This document shows, piece by piece, positions 51,847 to 63,953 of a stretch of 64,000 bases of DNA. The stretch's first letter is position 1, and each line of letters opens with the position of its first letter. Origin of the DNA: Halicephalobus mephisto (taxonomy: Eukaryota; Nematoda; Chromadorea; Rhabditida; Panagrolaimidae); NCBI GenBank assembly GCA_009193035.1, contig SWDT01000057.1, positions 124,001 through 188,000 on the forward strand. The letters run 5' to 3'. The notes beneath the pieces are model-generated. The model was not told where the DNA came from and made no database searches. It saw only the letters and a program-made list of their open reading frames with translations. The translations under genes and the position numbers were made by a program.

Positions 51847-52172
51847 TCAATAATTCATATCTTGAATCTGATGTTTTGAAGTCTGCAATCTGTCTTCTGG
51901 ATCTTTATATTCTAAAGTCAATGATATTTTAAGAACGTGATTGATTCGTTGTTTTATCGGAACCAAACTCGTTGATATATGAATCTGCCATCTCAACTGC
52001 TGATCAATCCCGAAGTTGAAAATATCCAAGTCCGTGGCTTGCCCTATCACCCAAGAGGAATCCCCAGGATGATTAATGCCAAGTGGTTTTGAGCAAACAG
52101 ACGTCAACTGTTCTTGAGTACGATTGATGGATTTTTTTTGTTCCCTTTGTTCGTCAGAAAATTAAAGGTACA
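51847..52172 (-). other. Unassigned open frame, about 108 codons, possibly a gene fragment
   Basis: The minus-strand frame has no ATG but reads SDEQREQKKSINRTQEQLTS, then SKPLGINHPGDSSWVIGQAT and DLDIFNFGIDQQLRWQIHIS. It looks protein-like in its first two thirds and then degrades into the TATTCTGAAGC array. No acceptor or donor I trust flanks it. It could be a decayed transposon or gene fragment; DLDIF followed by a hydrophobic strand is only faintly like retroelement endonucleases. Confidence 0.25.
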
Positions 52173-52523
52173 AGGAAATGCCAGGAATATTCTTTTATAA
52201 TTTTTGCTCGCAAATGACCATCTTTTCATTTTTAACAAATGAAAGTTAAAGAAGGATTATCGGTGTCCGTCAAATTTTAGACGCACGCAACAGCAGCTGT
52301 CCGATAGATGGTGATTTCGAGATGCCGAGAAAACAAAGTTGCTAGCGGCTGACTTTAATGCTTAAGAATACATAAATCAACCAAAAAAGAGGAGTGTCTA
52401 GAGATAGAAACAAAAATCGGACTTTGAAGGGTTGGACTTGAGATCTTTGCCTGTGGGTGTCTCGGCATTTCAGTTGCAAACATTGCCAAAGCAACTAGAC
52501 GCCGATTATAGACGTCTGCAATC

Positions 52524-53510
52524 ATGAAGTCTTATTTTTTGGTAATTCTTCTCATTGGAGTTATTGCTTTGAGTTCAGCAAAAAAAGTAATTTTTAATTT
52601 AATTTTTTTTTGTTTTAAAATTATTTTCAGACCAAAGCTGAAAAAGCAGCCGAAATTGATGAACTTGAAGGATTGCTTGACGAAATCGATGATTCCAAAA
52701 AGGAACGTGCTGTTTCTGAAAATCCACCAAAATTCGGTTAGTTTTTAAAATTTTAATTTTAAAAATTTAAAAATTTTAATTTTTACAATTTTTAAATTTT
52801 TAGAAGGACCAAATCCATGTGAAGATCATGTTTGTGGATGGGGTAAGGAATGCGTTGTTGACAAGAAGAATAGACCAGTTTGTGAATGTATTCAAAAATG
52901 TCCGGAAGTTGATGATCCAATGGATCAGGTTTGTGCTAGTAACAATCAGACTTTCCCATCTCTTTGTGAACTTTATCGTCAACGTTGTGTTTGTAAACGT
53001 TCTGGAAAAGACAAGAAAGCTTGTGAAAATCCTACTTTTGCCAAGATCCACGTCGAATATCTCGGTGGTTGTAAGCAACTCGATGTCTGCACGGACGAAC
53101 TCATGGCGCAGTTCCCGGAGAGAATGTCTGATTGGCTCTTCCAGGTTATGAAGGAACTTAAGAAACGTCGTGAACTTCACAATCTTGAATGGGAAGAACT
53201 TCTTGCTGAAGCAGAAGGTGATGATGAAAAGAAACACGTCTATCCTGTCATCTGGAAGTTCTGTGATCTTGACATCAAACCTCATGACAAGAGCGTTTCT
53301 CATCATGAACTTATCCCAATCACCGCTCCTGTCATTCCTATGGAATCTTGTATCAAGCCATTCCTTGAAGGATGCGATTTTAACAAAGATGGCGCCATCA
53401 CCATCAAGGAGTGGGGCAAATGTCTCGGACTTAAAGAGGGTAAGTTATTTTTTTTATTTTAATTTTTAAAAATGTTTAAAATTTTAGGAGAAATCCAAGA
53501 ACGCTGCTAA
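52524..53510 (+). CDS. ost-1: SPARC/osteonectin (basement-membrane matricellular protein)
   Basis: Secreted collagen IV- and calcium-binding protein of basement membranes. Exons 52524-52586, 52631-52736, 52804-53439 and 53488-53510 give 275 residues; C. elegans OST-1 is about 264. Residues 1-18 form a signal peptide (MKSYFLVILLIGVIALSS). An acidic segment follows (DELEGLLDEIDD). The Cys-rich follistatin/Kazal-like module is about 59-140 (CEDHVCGWGKECVVD, VCASNNQTFPSLCELY). The extracellular calcium-binding domain runs to the end, with an EF-hand DFNKDGAITIKEW and the final disulfide Cys in the last codon. Highly expressed codon pattern. The last exon codes only seven residues. Confidence 0.92.
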
Positions 53511-53856
53511 ACAACAAATGGTTTATTTTCGTTCAACGAAAAGTTCATTAGAAATAACATCCAATTTATAGCAGCAATTTAATTATTAACAATGAATTTC
53601 GAATGAGCCTCAATTCTCCACTTTTACTTTGTTTTCAATGTTAAACTGCCATTTTGTGAGATGAATATTGTTTTAATTTTATCTCATTATTATAAAATTC
53701 ATTTTTGGAAGAAATGATTTGAATTTTTAGTTTTTTAAATTTAAATAATCTAAAATTTGAAAAATTAATAATTGTGATCTGAAAAATTGCATATTGAATA
53801 TTGTGAAATAATTTTAAACAAGTTTAATAATAACGAAATTTAACTACAAAAACAAT
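53511..53856. other. Convergent 3' region of ost-1 and the RdRP gene
   Basis: 346 bp of A+T-rich DNA between the two stop codons. It begins with a less biased ost-1 3' UTR (53511-53660). I see no further gene or clear repeat. Confidence 0.6.
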
Positions 53857-56800
53857 TCAAACAATTTTTAACTTGTCAAAAGGAATATCAATAGTAATAT
53901 CATCATTTGAATAAAAACGAAGCTTTTTTAAAACTTGTTCAGAAATATCCATAGCTCTTGCTTTAAGATTAGACATATCCATGGATGGTTCAACAGATAA
54001 AATACGACGGAAATTTTGAATAGCTCGAAATGTTCCAACTGGTTTACAAACAATAATATTAATATTAGAATCTAAAAAAATTTAAAATAATTAAAAACAA
54101 AAATAAAACTTACGAAATTTTTCTGGTTTTTTTTGTCTTACAATATACTTACATCCACATTTTAGGGCAACTTTTTTAATCATATTCATATAGTCAAAAT
54201 TACTTTGTTTTGGGATTTCAATTACAATAAAATCACCTTCGATACACTTTTCTATTTTTTTAAAACTTGAATCATCTCCAGGCAAGATATCAAATCTACG
54301 ATTTAACGCTATTGGATAGTACGTCTGGTTTGCTGCTGCATTTAGATCAAAACATTGATTTTTCGTTAATTTCGATTTTGAAAATGGCATTAGAGAAAAT
54401 TCTTCTTTTTGACCAAAATTGTACGACATTAGAAATTCAATAAAATTTAGAAATTTTTTTCCAATTCCTCCTATTTGAGAATTCAAATCAATTATTTCAT
54501 TTTCATTAAATTGAAGCCAATTTCCTGTTGTTACATAGAGTTCTCCACAACCAAACATGTATAAAAGATAATCCAGATGTTTTCCAGGAATATTGATAGA
54601 ATGCATAGCGGCCCATTTTCGAACAAAGTAGATCAATTCAAGGAAACCTATAAAACATAATTTACAGTTTCGAAATTACTAAGTAATTAGTCCAGTGTAA
54701 ATAAAAAATACTGTAGATCGATGGAATTATCAGTGAGATTTAGAATTTGAATTATCTGTGGTATTTTAAAACTCTTCATTCAGAAGTTATCGCATCTGGA
54801 GCAGATTATAGTCGTTTTCAAGTTGTAAATCACATTGTAAGTTTTCGAAAAAACTAAAATTATACCTAGTCCAGGGGTACATCTAGAGTACTTACTATCG
54901 TTTTATTCCAAAAAACTACACCATCATAGTAATTTTGAAACCATTGCTTCCAATCTAGTTCTCTACACAGTAATCCTATAATATTCTACATTCCTAAAAT
55001 CCCCAACATGTCTTCTAGAATTTACTCTCAGCGACACCCCCAAAGCTCCCAATTCTCAACCTGCAAAATTCAGGAAAAACTACACCCAACAATCCCAGAA
55101 TTATCTACTATATTGCATTCAAAACATTTAAAAACTTACCAATTGACAAACTGCAAGCTTGAGCAACTCTATACGATATGTCCTTTGTTGACTTACGAGT
55201 TTCAAAAACATTAACAACATCGTTGAAAAATTCTTCATATTCTACAGTACTACAAACCAATCGAATTCTGTCCGTAATTTTATCCGATAACGGATCACAT
55301 GAGATATTTGGAACTTTCATTAAATAATTTGTCCTAATTTTAGCCATTATTTCCGAAACAATCCAACCAAATGACAAATATTTCTGATTACTGTAAGCAA
55401 TATAATAATACGAATAAGCTTTTTGACACATTTCATTCGTCGGATTATCACATATCCTTCTTAAAGATTCATTAAATCCATAACATTGCAATCGTGAATC
55501 TACTACTGTACATCTCGAAATTCCTCCAAATTCTTCAAAAAATCTATTTCGAAATTTAATAATAATATTTCGCAATTGTTCAGAAATCATATGAGACGTA
55601 TTATAAAGCGACATGTCGTCATCACGAACGTTGATTTGTTTCTTCAATGCTGAATAATTTTCAGAAAATAATTCTCCTTCACTTCTGATACAGTATGACT
55701 CGCAAAGATTCTGAAAAATTATTAATTTAAAAACCACAGTACGGTAATTAAAATTTCAATTTTCACATAACAAAGAGAGATTACTGTAGATTCATAAGAT
55801 TTAAGAAAATCTACAGTACGAACTATTAGAAATTACTGTAACTTTGAAAAGTTAACAAATAAAAATCATTAAATTTAAAAATTATCCAGTAATCTAGAAT
55901 AGTTTTATGTTACTGCACAAGGAACTAAATCACACAAAATAACCCTAAAATTACAAACTATACTGAAGTACAGTTATGCGACGTTTCTGTCCTAAGCGTT
56001 TATATTCCAATTCTAAAGTTAGCACTCTACAAAAAGCACTTATAATACAGTAACAAAAACTATAGATTTTGAATCTAAAATCAAAATCAAAAATTAACTT
56101 CCAAAATCCAGGATTCTGAAGACTAATTCTAAATTCTAAGGAAATCTAAAAATTAATTTTCAAATCACATTAAAAATGAAAACTTTTCTGAAATAATTTT
56201 TAAAACACAATAAAACATACTTAAAGTCATTTAAAATCTTTTTAATTTTTAAACTAAAGTTGCAAAAATTGGAAAAAAATATTTTTCAAAATATAAAAAT
56301 CAGAAAAGTTACATCACGTTGTAGTAAACTTACCTCAATCATGGATTTGTATTCATTATATTCTTTTTCTGCCATTTTTAAAAATTTCTTAAATCCATCA
56401 ACTTCCAAACTTTCATCTAATTTAACATTTTCATTTTCTGATATTAAAGATTCAAATCCAACCATTTCACATAAATCCATAACTCTACAATGTAATTCAC
56501 CCAGCAATCTTATACTTTTATAACTTAAAAAATCTGTTTTAGCCATAAAATTTGGAAATCTTTCAATCATTTCCGGCGGTTCGTTGTTAAAATTCCATTT
56601 TTTTGTCAACTGTTCTGGAATTTTTCCTGTTTTAGAAAAATCTACTGCTTGATTATGTTTTTTTGCTATATTTTTACATACATTACTTTCCAAACCATAC
56701 AAATCTGAATTAGCCAAATGAGCATTTGCAATATGTCCAATAGAATCTTGAGAAATATAATTCGTAAAAAATTCAATCATTTTTTTTGTTTCATTTTTTT

Positions 56801-59800
56801 CTGTTATTTCTAATTTTTCATCTAATTTCACTTTAATTGGAGTAAAATCGAATGCTTTTTCATTTTTTTCTAGAAATAACAACGGATCCCAAATAATCGA
56901 ATATTCATCACCATCCAAATCAGATCCAGCCATTTCATCCGGATGAGGTCTAGGACCACTTTGAGGAAAAACAATAACATCAACAAGATCATGAAGAGCC
57001 GGAATATCCACTGCTTCAAACATCCTAACATCACCTGCAACAACCGATGGATTTTTCGTTATCATCACACGACCTTTGTGGATGCATTTTGGAGTATTCG
57101 CTGTCGGATATTTCACATCACAATCAATAGTATATTGAAAGAAAACTTGACCATATTGAAGTAGACCTGTTTCGTCCACAACTCCAAACATCATTCTACC
57201 AAGTGATCGAGGAATCCTAATTTGCATTTTTGCCACTAACTTCTCTAAAAAACATTATTTTAAAGACCAATTTCCCCAACAAATAACCATTTAAAAGTTG
57301 TTTTTTATATAAAATTATTTTCCAAACAAATAATTACTTTAGAAAACTACTTCTCACTAATAATTACTTAAAAAGCTATTTCTTAAATAAGTAAATATTT
57401 TTGAAAAGTTATTTTTCAAACAAATAACTACTTTAGAAAACTACTTCTCACTAATAATTACTTAAAAAGCTACTTTTTTAACAAGTAATTATCTAAAAGT
57501 CGATTTAAATTAATACTTACTTTAAAAACCTACTTTTTATGTAAAATTATTCAAAACTCATTTTTTAACAAATAATTATCAAAAAACTCACGTAACGAAA
57601 CAGCTGCTGTAGCTCTAAGCATAAGTCTAAAAAACGGTTCTTCTGTAATATAGAATACATGTAACCAATGATAATTTAGAAATTTAGTATATGAATTAAT
57701 AATACTTTTAGCCAAATTTTCATCTATTAATGACGAAATATTTCTTTTAATATGTTCTTCTAATAATTCACATATTCTTTTTTTTATTTTTTCATGACAT
57801 TTAACACCTTGAAATTCTGATACTTGATCCAAAATATTAATTAATGGCTTATTTAAATTCACATTTATTGGAGTAGAAATTTTAACTATTTCCATTTTCG
57901 ATTCTATTGGAGCTTTGAATTTTTTTTGGGAATTTCTAAAAATAATTGATTGTTGATACCATGGCAATTTCTTCATCATATTAGGAGGATATACTTTTAA
58001 TAATTTCCTTTTTTCCATCCATTTTTTAACTCTATCAAGATCCGTATCTAGACATAAAACACCTTTGTATCCACGAAAACGAATTTGATAACACGATGGA
58101 CGACATTCTCCCAATTTCAATTCATTAATTACCTTCTTACAGTACTCTCCTGAAATCCTACCTACTCCATCTGAAAAAATATATGGCTTTCCATTACTAT
58201 CCCGTCCACCAGTATAGTCATATGAATCCGAATATTGATTGTAATTCAAAATAACCCCTAATTGATGAGATTGAGTGAATACTTGACCAATTCTAGACAT
58301 TAACTTCGGGATTGATTCTGTTGAAAACTTTCCACACGATTTACGAAATTCCACTGCATCAACGTCACTACCTCTGATGAAATAACATCCATGATCTCTC
58401 ATCTGAGAATTAGACGAACCTAAGTACGAAAATTCCTGGCCTGAAAAACTCCGAAAATTACCGTAATTTACATATAAACTTACATCCAATAATCAATACT
58501 TTGGAAAGTACAGTAACCACAGTGTCATTAATGATCGCTTCAGGAAGCGAAGACAACATTCTATTATTATCATCACGGAAAATAACACGAAGCATATTTT
58601 CTGGTTTCAAGGCCCTGAGGGAACGATTGCCCATGATCAACTCAGGACTTACGTAGAGCTTTCTTGTAGGAGTAATGACGATCTTCCTGACACGCATGTA
58701 GCCATCTTTACTCAAATCTGTCAGAACATTTGAAAACTTCAATGTGGTATCATTATACAGTATATCAAATAACTTCAATGGGGGCAACACATCAATATTA
58801 CGATCTATTTGAGTTAACATTTCTTCAAGAACAGCCACAGTACGCGAACAACCTTAAGAATTTTCAAATTTAAGAAAAATTAAAATCTGAGAAATTTAAA
58901 ACAATAAAAATTTTAATTTTTCAAAAGTTCAAAATTAAAACCATACCTGCGTGATTTTTAGCAACTTCTTGTTCATCATGGTTGTAAGTTTCCGTCACAC
59001 GTTTGACAAATTTTTCAAAAGATGCTCCATTGTCACTTAAAACAGGATGAAAAAAATGATCATACACAGGACCACCGCGAGAAGTGAGAGCTTCAATAGC
59101 ATAAGCAAGCGGGAAATATTTCTCATTCTTGAGCCAATCAAATTCCATCAAATTCTTCTTGATGTATTTAGCAATAGGAACTAAAGGAAGCGATTCAACC
59201 CTTCGAAATTCCACGATTTGTCCAACAGCTTTCTGCAGTCTATCAACCAGATCAAGGAAGTTCCTGCCCTGGAAATAAAATAACAAAACATAATTTACAG
59301 TTTCGAAATTATTAAGTAAAATTTAGTCCAGTGTAAATAAAAAATACTGTAGATCAATGGAATTATCAGTGAGATTTAGAATTTGAATTATCTGTGGTAT
59401 TTTAAAACTCTTCATTCAGAAGTTATCGCATCTGGAGCAGATTATAGTCGTTTTCAAGTTGTAAATTACATTGTAAGTCTTCGAAAAAACTAAAATTAGA
59501 CCTAGTCCAGGGGTACATCTAGAGTACTTACTATCGTTTTATTCCAAACCACACCATCATAGTAATTTTGAAACCATTGCTTCCAATCTAGTTCTCTACA
59601 CAGTAATCCTATAATATTCTACATTCTTAAAATCCCCAACATGTCTTCTAGAATTTACTCTCAGCGACACCCCCAAAACTCCCAATTCTCAATCTACAAA
59701 ATTCAGAAAAAACTACACCTAACAATCCCAGAATTATCTACCGTACTGTATAAACTTACATTTTGGAAAACACAATTCAGTCTGAAACAAGAAGCATGAG

Positions 59801-61155
59801 CTATGGATTCTTCATAATTGGCTCGTTTGTTCCATGTCAAAAATCGCAATCCAAAAGGGCGGAATTTTCCTGGTTCATCTTTGTTTTCTTCTGTGATTTT
59901 GTAAATATAAACTTCAACTGGAGCTGATAGTTGTAGAATAACATCAGCAAAAAATTGGTTAGAATCAGTTCTATTATCAAAATGGAAAATAACTTTCCGA
60001 ATAGCACTGTAGTTAGCTTGAAGTTCGACAATTCTCTGAAGCAACCTAGATTCCCTCTGGGTATTTTGGACATACTCATCTGGAAACATAATATTGACGG
60101 CTTTACGGTCATGTTCAAAAAGTGCTGTCATTGTAGCTTCAATGTCTCCTTCGTTTTTAGTGTAAGTCATGAAATCCTGCATTAAGGACATGTTTTTCAA
60201 CGGAGCAGCGACATATGTAGTAGGTAAAAATTCACATTTGTTCACGATGTTGCCCATATAGAATCCAGTCAAGAGAGTCAAGCATCTCAATCTGAAACTT
60301 CCCAATTTTATATGCAAAAAAAGACAAAAATGTAAAAATAAAAATAGAAAATTCTAAAACTACACAAAGTACTAAAAAGCTATAAGAGAATTATATTTCT
60401 AAAAGTATAAAAATTATGTAAGAAAATCTATAAAGTGTAAAATACAAACAATTTAGAAGAAAATATATGAAAATAAGCAAAAATATAAATATAAAAGTAG
60501 TAGGAAATACATAGACAATAGTTCAGTACTTTAAAGATATATGGGGATATTAAAGATATTTCGAAAAATATAAAAAATCATTTAAAAACACTTTTAAAAT
60601 ATAAAAAATCATTCAAAAGTACTTTAAAAATATGAAAAAAGTATTTAAAATGAGTTAAAGATATATAATGAATATAAAAAAGGATGTAAAATATATGGGG
60701 AAAAAGTTAAAAATACTTTGGAAATATATAAAAATGAAAACTAAAACTTACGCAAATTTCTTTGGAAAAATTTCCTTACTCACGAGTGAAATTGAAATCG
60801 TTGAGGATTTTTTCATGTTTTTGGTTGATAAACGACCTCGGATATCGTCACAGACAAGGTTGATCTCGCGAATAGAGCTGGAAACATAGGTATGGCACAG
60901 ATTGCGCTCCGAAACCTCCTCGTCGACGGGCACCTCATACCCGAACTCCCACTCAGCTTTAGGGTCGTCTGGATTGTTGTCCAAAACGTAGTTACCGACG
61001 AAATAAACGTTTTTGATATATTGATAACATGAAAAATTCTCTATTTCCTAAAATTTGAAAATTAACTTTTTTTTTACATAAAAACTTACATGTTTCAAAA
61101 AACTAAGAGTATCTTCGGGAAAATCCCTGAATGTTGCTTTGCAGTAGACCTTCAT
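53857..61155 (-). CDS. RNA-directed RNA polymerase, EGO-1/RRF type
   Basis: Cellular RdRP that copies target transcripts to make secondary (22G) or primary siRNAs in nematode RNAi. Ten exons: 61155-61090, 61047-60752, 60291-59760, 59268-58947, 58852-58484, 58440-57592, 57244-56334, 55710-55140, 54647-54114, 54071-53857. All phases match; 1554 residues against about 1600 for EGO-1/RRF-1. The catalytic motif is SDLDGDEY near residues 919-926, preceded by KGRVMITKNPSVVAGDVRMF and PHPDEMAG; all three Asp are intact. IFSDGVGRISGEY and QIRFRGYKGVLC are further family blocks. The ATG at 61155 lies 29 bases after TTTTCAG. An in-frame upstream exon near 61257-61400 may extend the N-terminus. I cannot tell ego-1, rrf-1 and rrf-3 apart. 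Two introns carry near-identical inserts. Confidence 0.93.
54660..55135. repeat. Intron insert copy 1 (RdRP intron between exons 8 and 9)
   Basis: About 450 bp, nearly identical to 59285-59750, filling the 492-bp intron except roughly 12 bases at one splice site and 35 at the other. It contains TTCAGAAGTTATCGCATCTG, related to family A repeats in pept-1 and glr-1 introns, and ends with TCCCAGAATTATCTAC. Confidence 0.9.
57300..57560. repeat. Tandem repeat in RdRP intron 6
   Basis: Three copies of CAAATAATTACTTTAGAAAA and ACTACTTCTCACTAATAATT units, about 120 bp period with variation, in the 347-bp intron between exons 6 and 7. Confidence 0.7.
59285..59750. repeat. Intron insert copy 2 (RdRP intron between exons 3 and 4)
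   Basis: The second copy of the 54660-55135 insert, same orientation, differing by scattered substitutions and a few short indels. It fills the 491-bp intron between exons 3 and 4 in the same way. Confidence 0.9.
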
Positions 61156-62505
61156 CTTCGGCAGACAGACGAATTGAAGAAAAACTGAAAATTAAAAAAG
61201 TAATTTTTAATCGAAAAAATAAAAAACAATGAAAAACGAAGAACAGCGTGAGGATTCTTACCCGTTTTTCCAGTTTTCAGATTTTCCGTTTGAGAGTCAG
61301 GTGGCGAAAACGGTCTGTATCGGAACAGTTTTATCGAAAAATTAAAATTAAAGCGTTCGTGTTTTAAAAAATTTAATGAAACTATTTAATTTTTTACTGA
61401 ATATATTTAATTTAGTTTTTACATTAATACATTAATACAGTAATAAAAAATCGTTATTCTGTACGTATATAAAAAACTGCTTTACACTTGGATTCTGAAT
61501 TTGAAAAAAATTATAAAATTAATATTCCGAAAATATACTGTAGTGGTGGCATATTTTGATAAAGCTTAAAATTCCGATTCGAATGACATATAACATCCTA
61601 AGGAAAAAATCGAATTTGATATATCAAAAATTATTTGGAAAATTTGTCCGTAATTTGGCCTAAAATTGTTAATAACTTAATAATAGTGGAATTTCAAAAA
61701 ATGTTGATATATCAAATAAAATAAAGAAGTCAATTTTTATCGAACAATAGAAAAATAATCGAATTCGATCAACTCTGGACCGAAATAGGAAATCTCACTA
61801 ATACCGCAAGATCATTCCTGTTAAACTTTTTCTAGAATATTTCGAAATAATAAAGTTTTTTATTTGGAAATTTAACAAAGAATAACATGGAATTATCGAA
61901 GGTAACAATAATTCAATTTTTATTATTTTATATTTATTATTATTGAAATCACTAAAAAGTAGATCTAAATTTAGAAAATCCAGAAATTGACACATCAATT
62001 TTTATATAAAAAATTTCGATTTTTTGTCATGTATTTTATCTGAAGAAATATTCAAAAAACTAAACTGATTTATTTTTTAAATTACTTAATCCAATTTTTT
62101 GAATATTTTGCAATTTTTTTCTGGAAATTAAAAAAGTACTTTTTATTATTCAATGTATTATTAGTTATTTAATAAATATACTGTGAAAATTGAAATTTAT
62201 ATAAAACTTTAAAAATAATGAATTTTATTTAATTTTTTCCACACAACTGAAAACAGCTGGTCCTGGAGCGAAAATCGGACGAGGTTCGACTTTGGCGCTC
62301 TTTTCGTCTCGCAAACAATAATAATTTTATTTTTGAACTTTTTTAATTTTAAATTTTTTAAAATTTTACTAAAAATCATTGATTTTTGTTTTTCTAATCA
62401 TTTTAGAAATTTTTATTTCTCGTTTTTTAAATTTTAATAATTGTTTTAAATGTTTTATTTCCGTGTTTTTTTTACTTTTTAGATGATGTTTTTTGAGATT
62501 TCGCA
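61156..62505. promoter_or_regulatory. Divergent region between the RdRP gene and rfc-4
   Basis: About 1.35 kb of mostly A+T-rich DNA. A G+C-balanced patch at 61240-61325 ends in a minus-strand GTAAGAATC donor and may be a 5' RdRP exon. A second patch at 62245-62310 (CAGCTGGTCCTGGAGCGAAA, GGTTCGACTTTGGCGCTC) is a likely rfc-4 promoter element. A TTTGGCGC in this patch resembles an E2F site, as expected for a replication gene. No other gene seen. Confidence 0.4.
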
Positions 62506-63953
62506 ATGCATGCCTTTCTGACCGGAGCTAATCCAGGAGCCGTTCCTAAGCCCAAGAAACAACAGGTCGGAGAAGAATGTATTCCTTGGGTTGAAAAATA
62601 GTAAGTTTTCAATTTTTCTATGTAAATATAAATCCTAAATCCACTTGTAGTCGACCGAAGAAAGTTGACGAACTTGTTCATCAAGACGAAGTTGTTGCTG
62701 TTCTGAAGAAATGCGTTTCAGGAGCTGCTGTATGTCATTCTCAATGTTTTTGATATATGGACTTTTATTTTTAGCTCCCGAATTTGCTTTTCTACGGCCC
62801 TCCAGGTACAGGCAAAACTTCTGCCGCCGTTGCTCTTTGTCGCCAGCTGTTCAGGAACGCAGATGCTTACAAGGACCGTGTTCTCGAGCTCAACGCCTCT
62901 GACGAAAGAGGCATCGATGTCGTCAGAACAAGAGTAAGCACTTTGATTTCAGTTGTTCATCAACGTAAGCGGTATTTCGGGCTTACAGTGCCAATCATAA
63001 CATTTCCAAAATAGTTTCTAATCCTAGAGAATAGATAGCGGGATTTGAACTTCATATATCCCAATCCAGAAAGTTCTAAACCTTAAATTACGAAATAATC
63101 ATGCAAGGTTGAAATTTTAGGTTGTTTTTAGTTTTTTAGGATCTTCTGGAAATGTTCATTTTTAACTCTTATGTTAACTTATATCTTTTAGATCAAGAAT
63201 TTTGCCCGTCAGACAGTGAGTACTCATTTTTCCAACGTGGCTATTCCCGGATTGCGGATTATTATCCTGGACGAGGCCGATGCCATGACGAGTGCGGCCC
63301 AATCTGCTCTGAGAAGAACGATGGAGACGGAATCTCACTCAACTCGGTTCTTCTTGGTCTGCAATTACGTCTCCAGAATTATCGAGCCATTGACGTCCAG
63401 ATGTGCAAAATTCCGATTTAAGCCTTTGCCAAATGATGTTCAAAAAGAAAGGTAAATTTTAATCGATTTTAATTTAAAAAAATAAATTTTTAGACTTCGG
63501 ATGATTTGCGAAAAAGAAAATGTCAATATCGACGAAGTTGCCGTTGATGAACTTGTGGAAATTAGCAATGGTGATCTCCGGAAGTCGATTACTCTGCTTC
63601 AGTCGATCTCTGCCGCAGGGAAGCCGATTACAGTCAACGACGTCCGGGAGATGAGCGGCTACATTCCGGACGAAACGCTCCAAAAATTTCTCTCTATTTG
63701 TGAATCTACTGATTTTCAGAAAATTCACACATTTGTTAGACAATTCAGATCTCAAGGATACGGTGTCTATCAGGCGTTGCATCAGATTTCAGAAGTTTTG
63801 GTGAAGAATTCAGAAATTAACGCTGTAACGAAAGCGAAAATTTTTGACAAACTTGGCGAAATCGAAAGTTATCTCCTAGATGGAAGCAGTGAATATCTGG
63901 CTCTGATGAATATGGCTGTTACGTTGCAGGAATTATTTGCCCAAGCTGCTTAA
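62506..63953 (+). CDS. rfc-4: Replication factor C small subunit RFC4
   Basis: AAA+ subunit of the clamp loader that places PCNA on primed DNA, in the nucleus. Exons 62506-62600, 62651-62729, 62775-62933, 63192-63451 and 63494-63953 give 350 residues (human RFC4 363). [14 protein letters not shown] is RFC box II, Walker A GPPGTGKT is at 66-73, Walker B DEAD at 138-141, and the SRC arginine-finger motif is in [37 protein letters not shown] is sensor 2. The start [11 protein letters not shown] resembles human MQAFLKG. A short upstream reading frame overlaps this start (see findings). The gene ends 47 bp before the window edge. Confidence 0.95.

Larger units (their letters stand above)
50579..52473. 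other. Intergenic region between dph-1 and ost-1
   Basis: Contains the dph-1 3' UTR, two unassigned minus-strand frames (50999-51283 and 51847-52172), an array at about 51290-51900, and a G+C-balanced ost-1 promoter block at 52250-52520. The array has around twelve irregular copies of TATATTCTGAAGCCAATGAT and CTACATTCTGAAGC. The ost-1 spliced-leader acceptor is probably GGCATTTCAG ending at 52473. Confidence 0.5.

Noticed and set aside
52800..53306. 168-codon minus-strand frame opposite ost-1
   Set aside because: It is a shadow of the SPARC coding exon, whose cysteine pattern and EF-hand fix the plus-strand frame.
53881..61200. The minus-strand polymerase as a viral RdRP insertion
   Set aside because: The DLDGD catalytic motif, flanking blocks and ten-exon structure are those of cellular nematode RdRPs (EGO-1/RRF), not viral enzymes.
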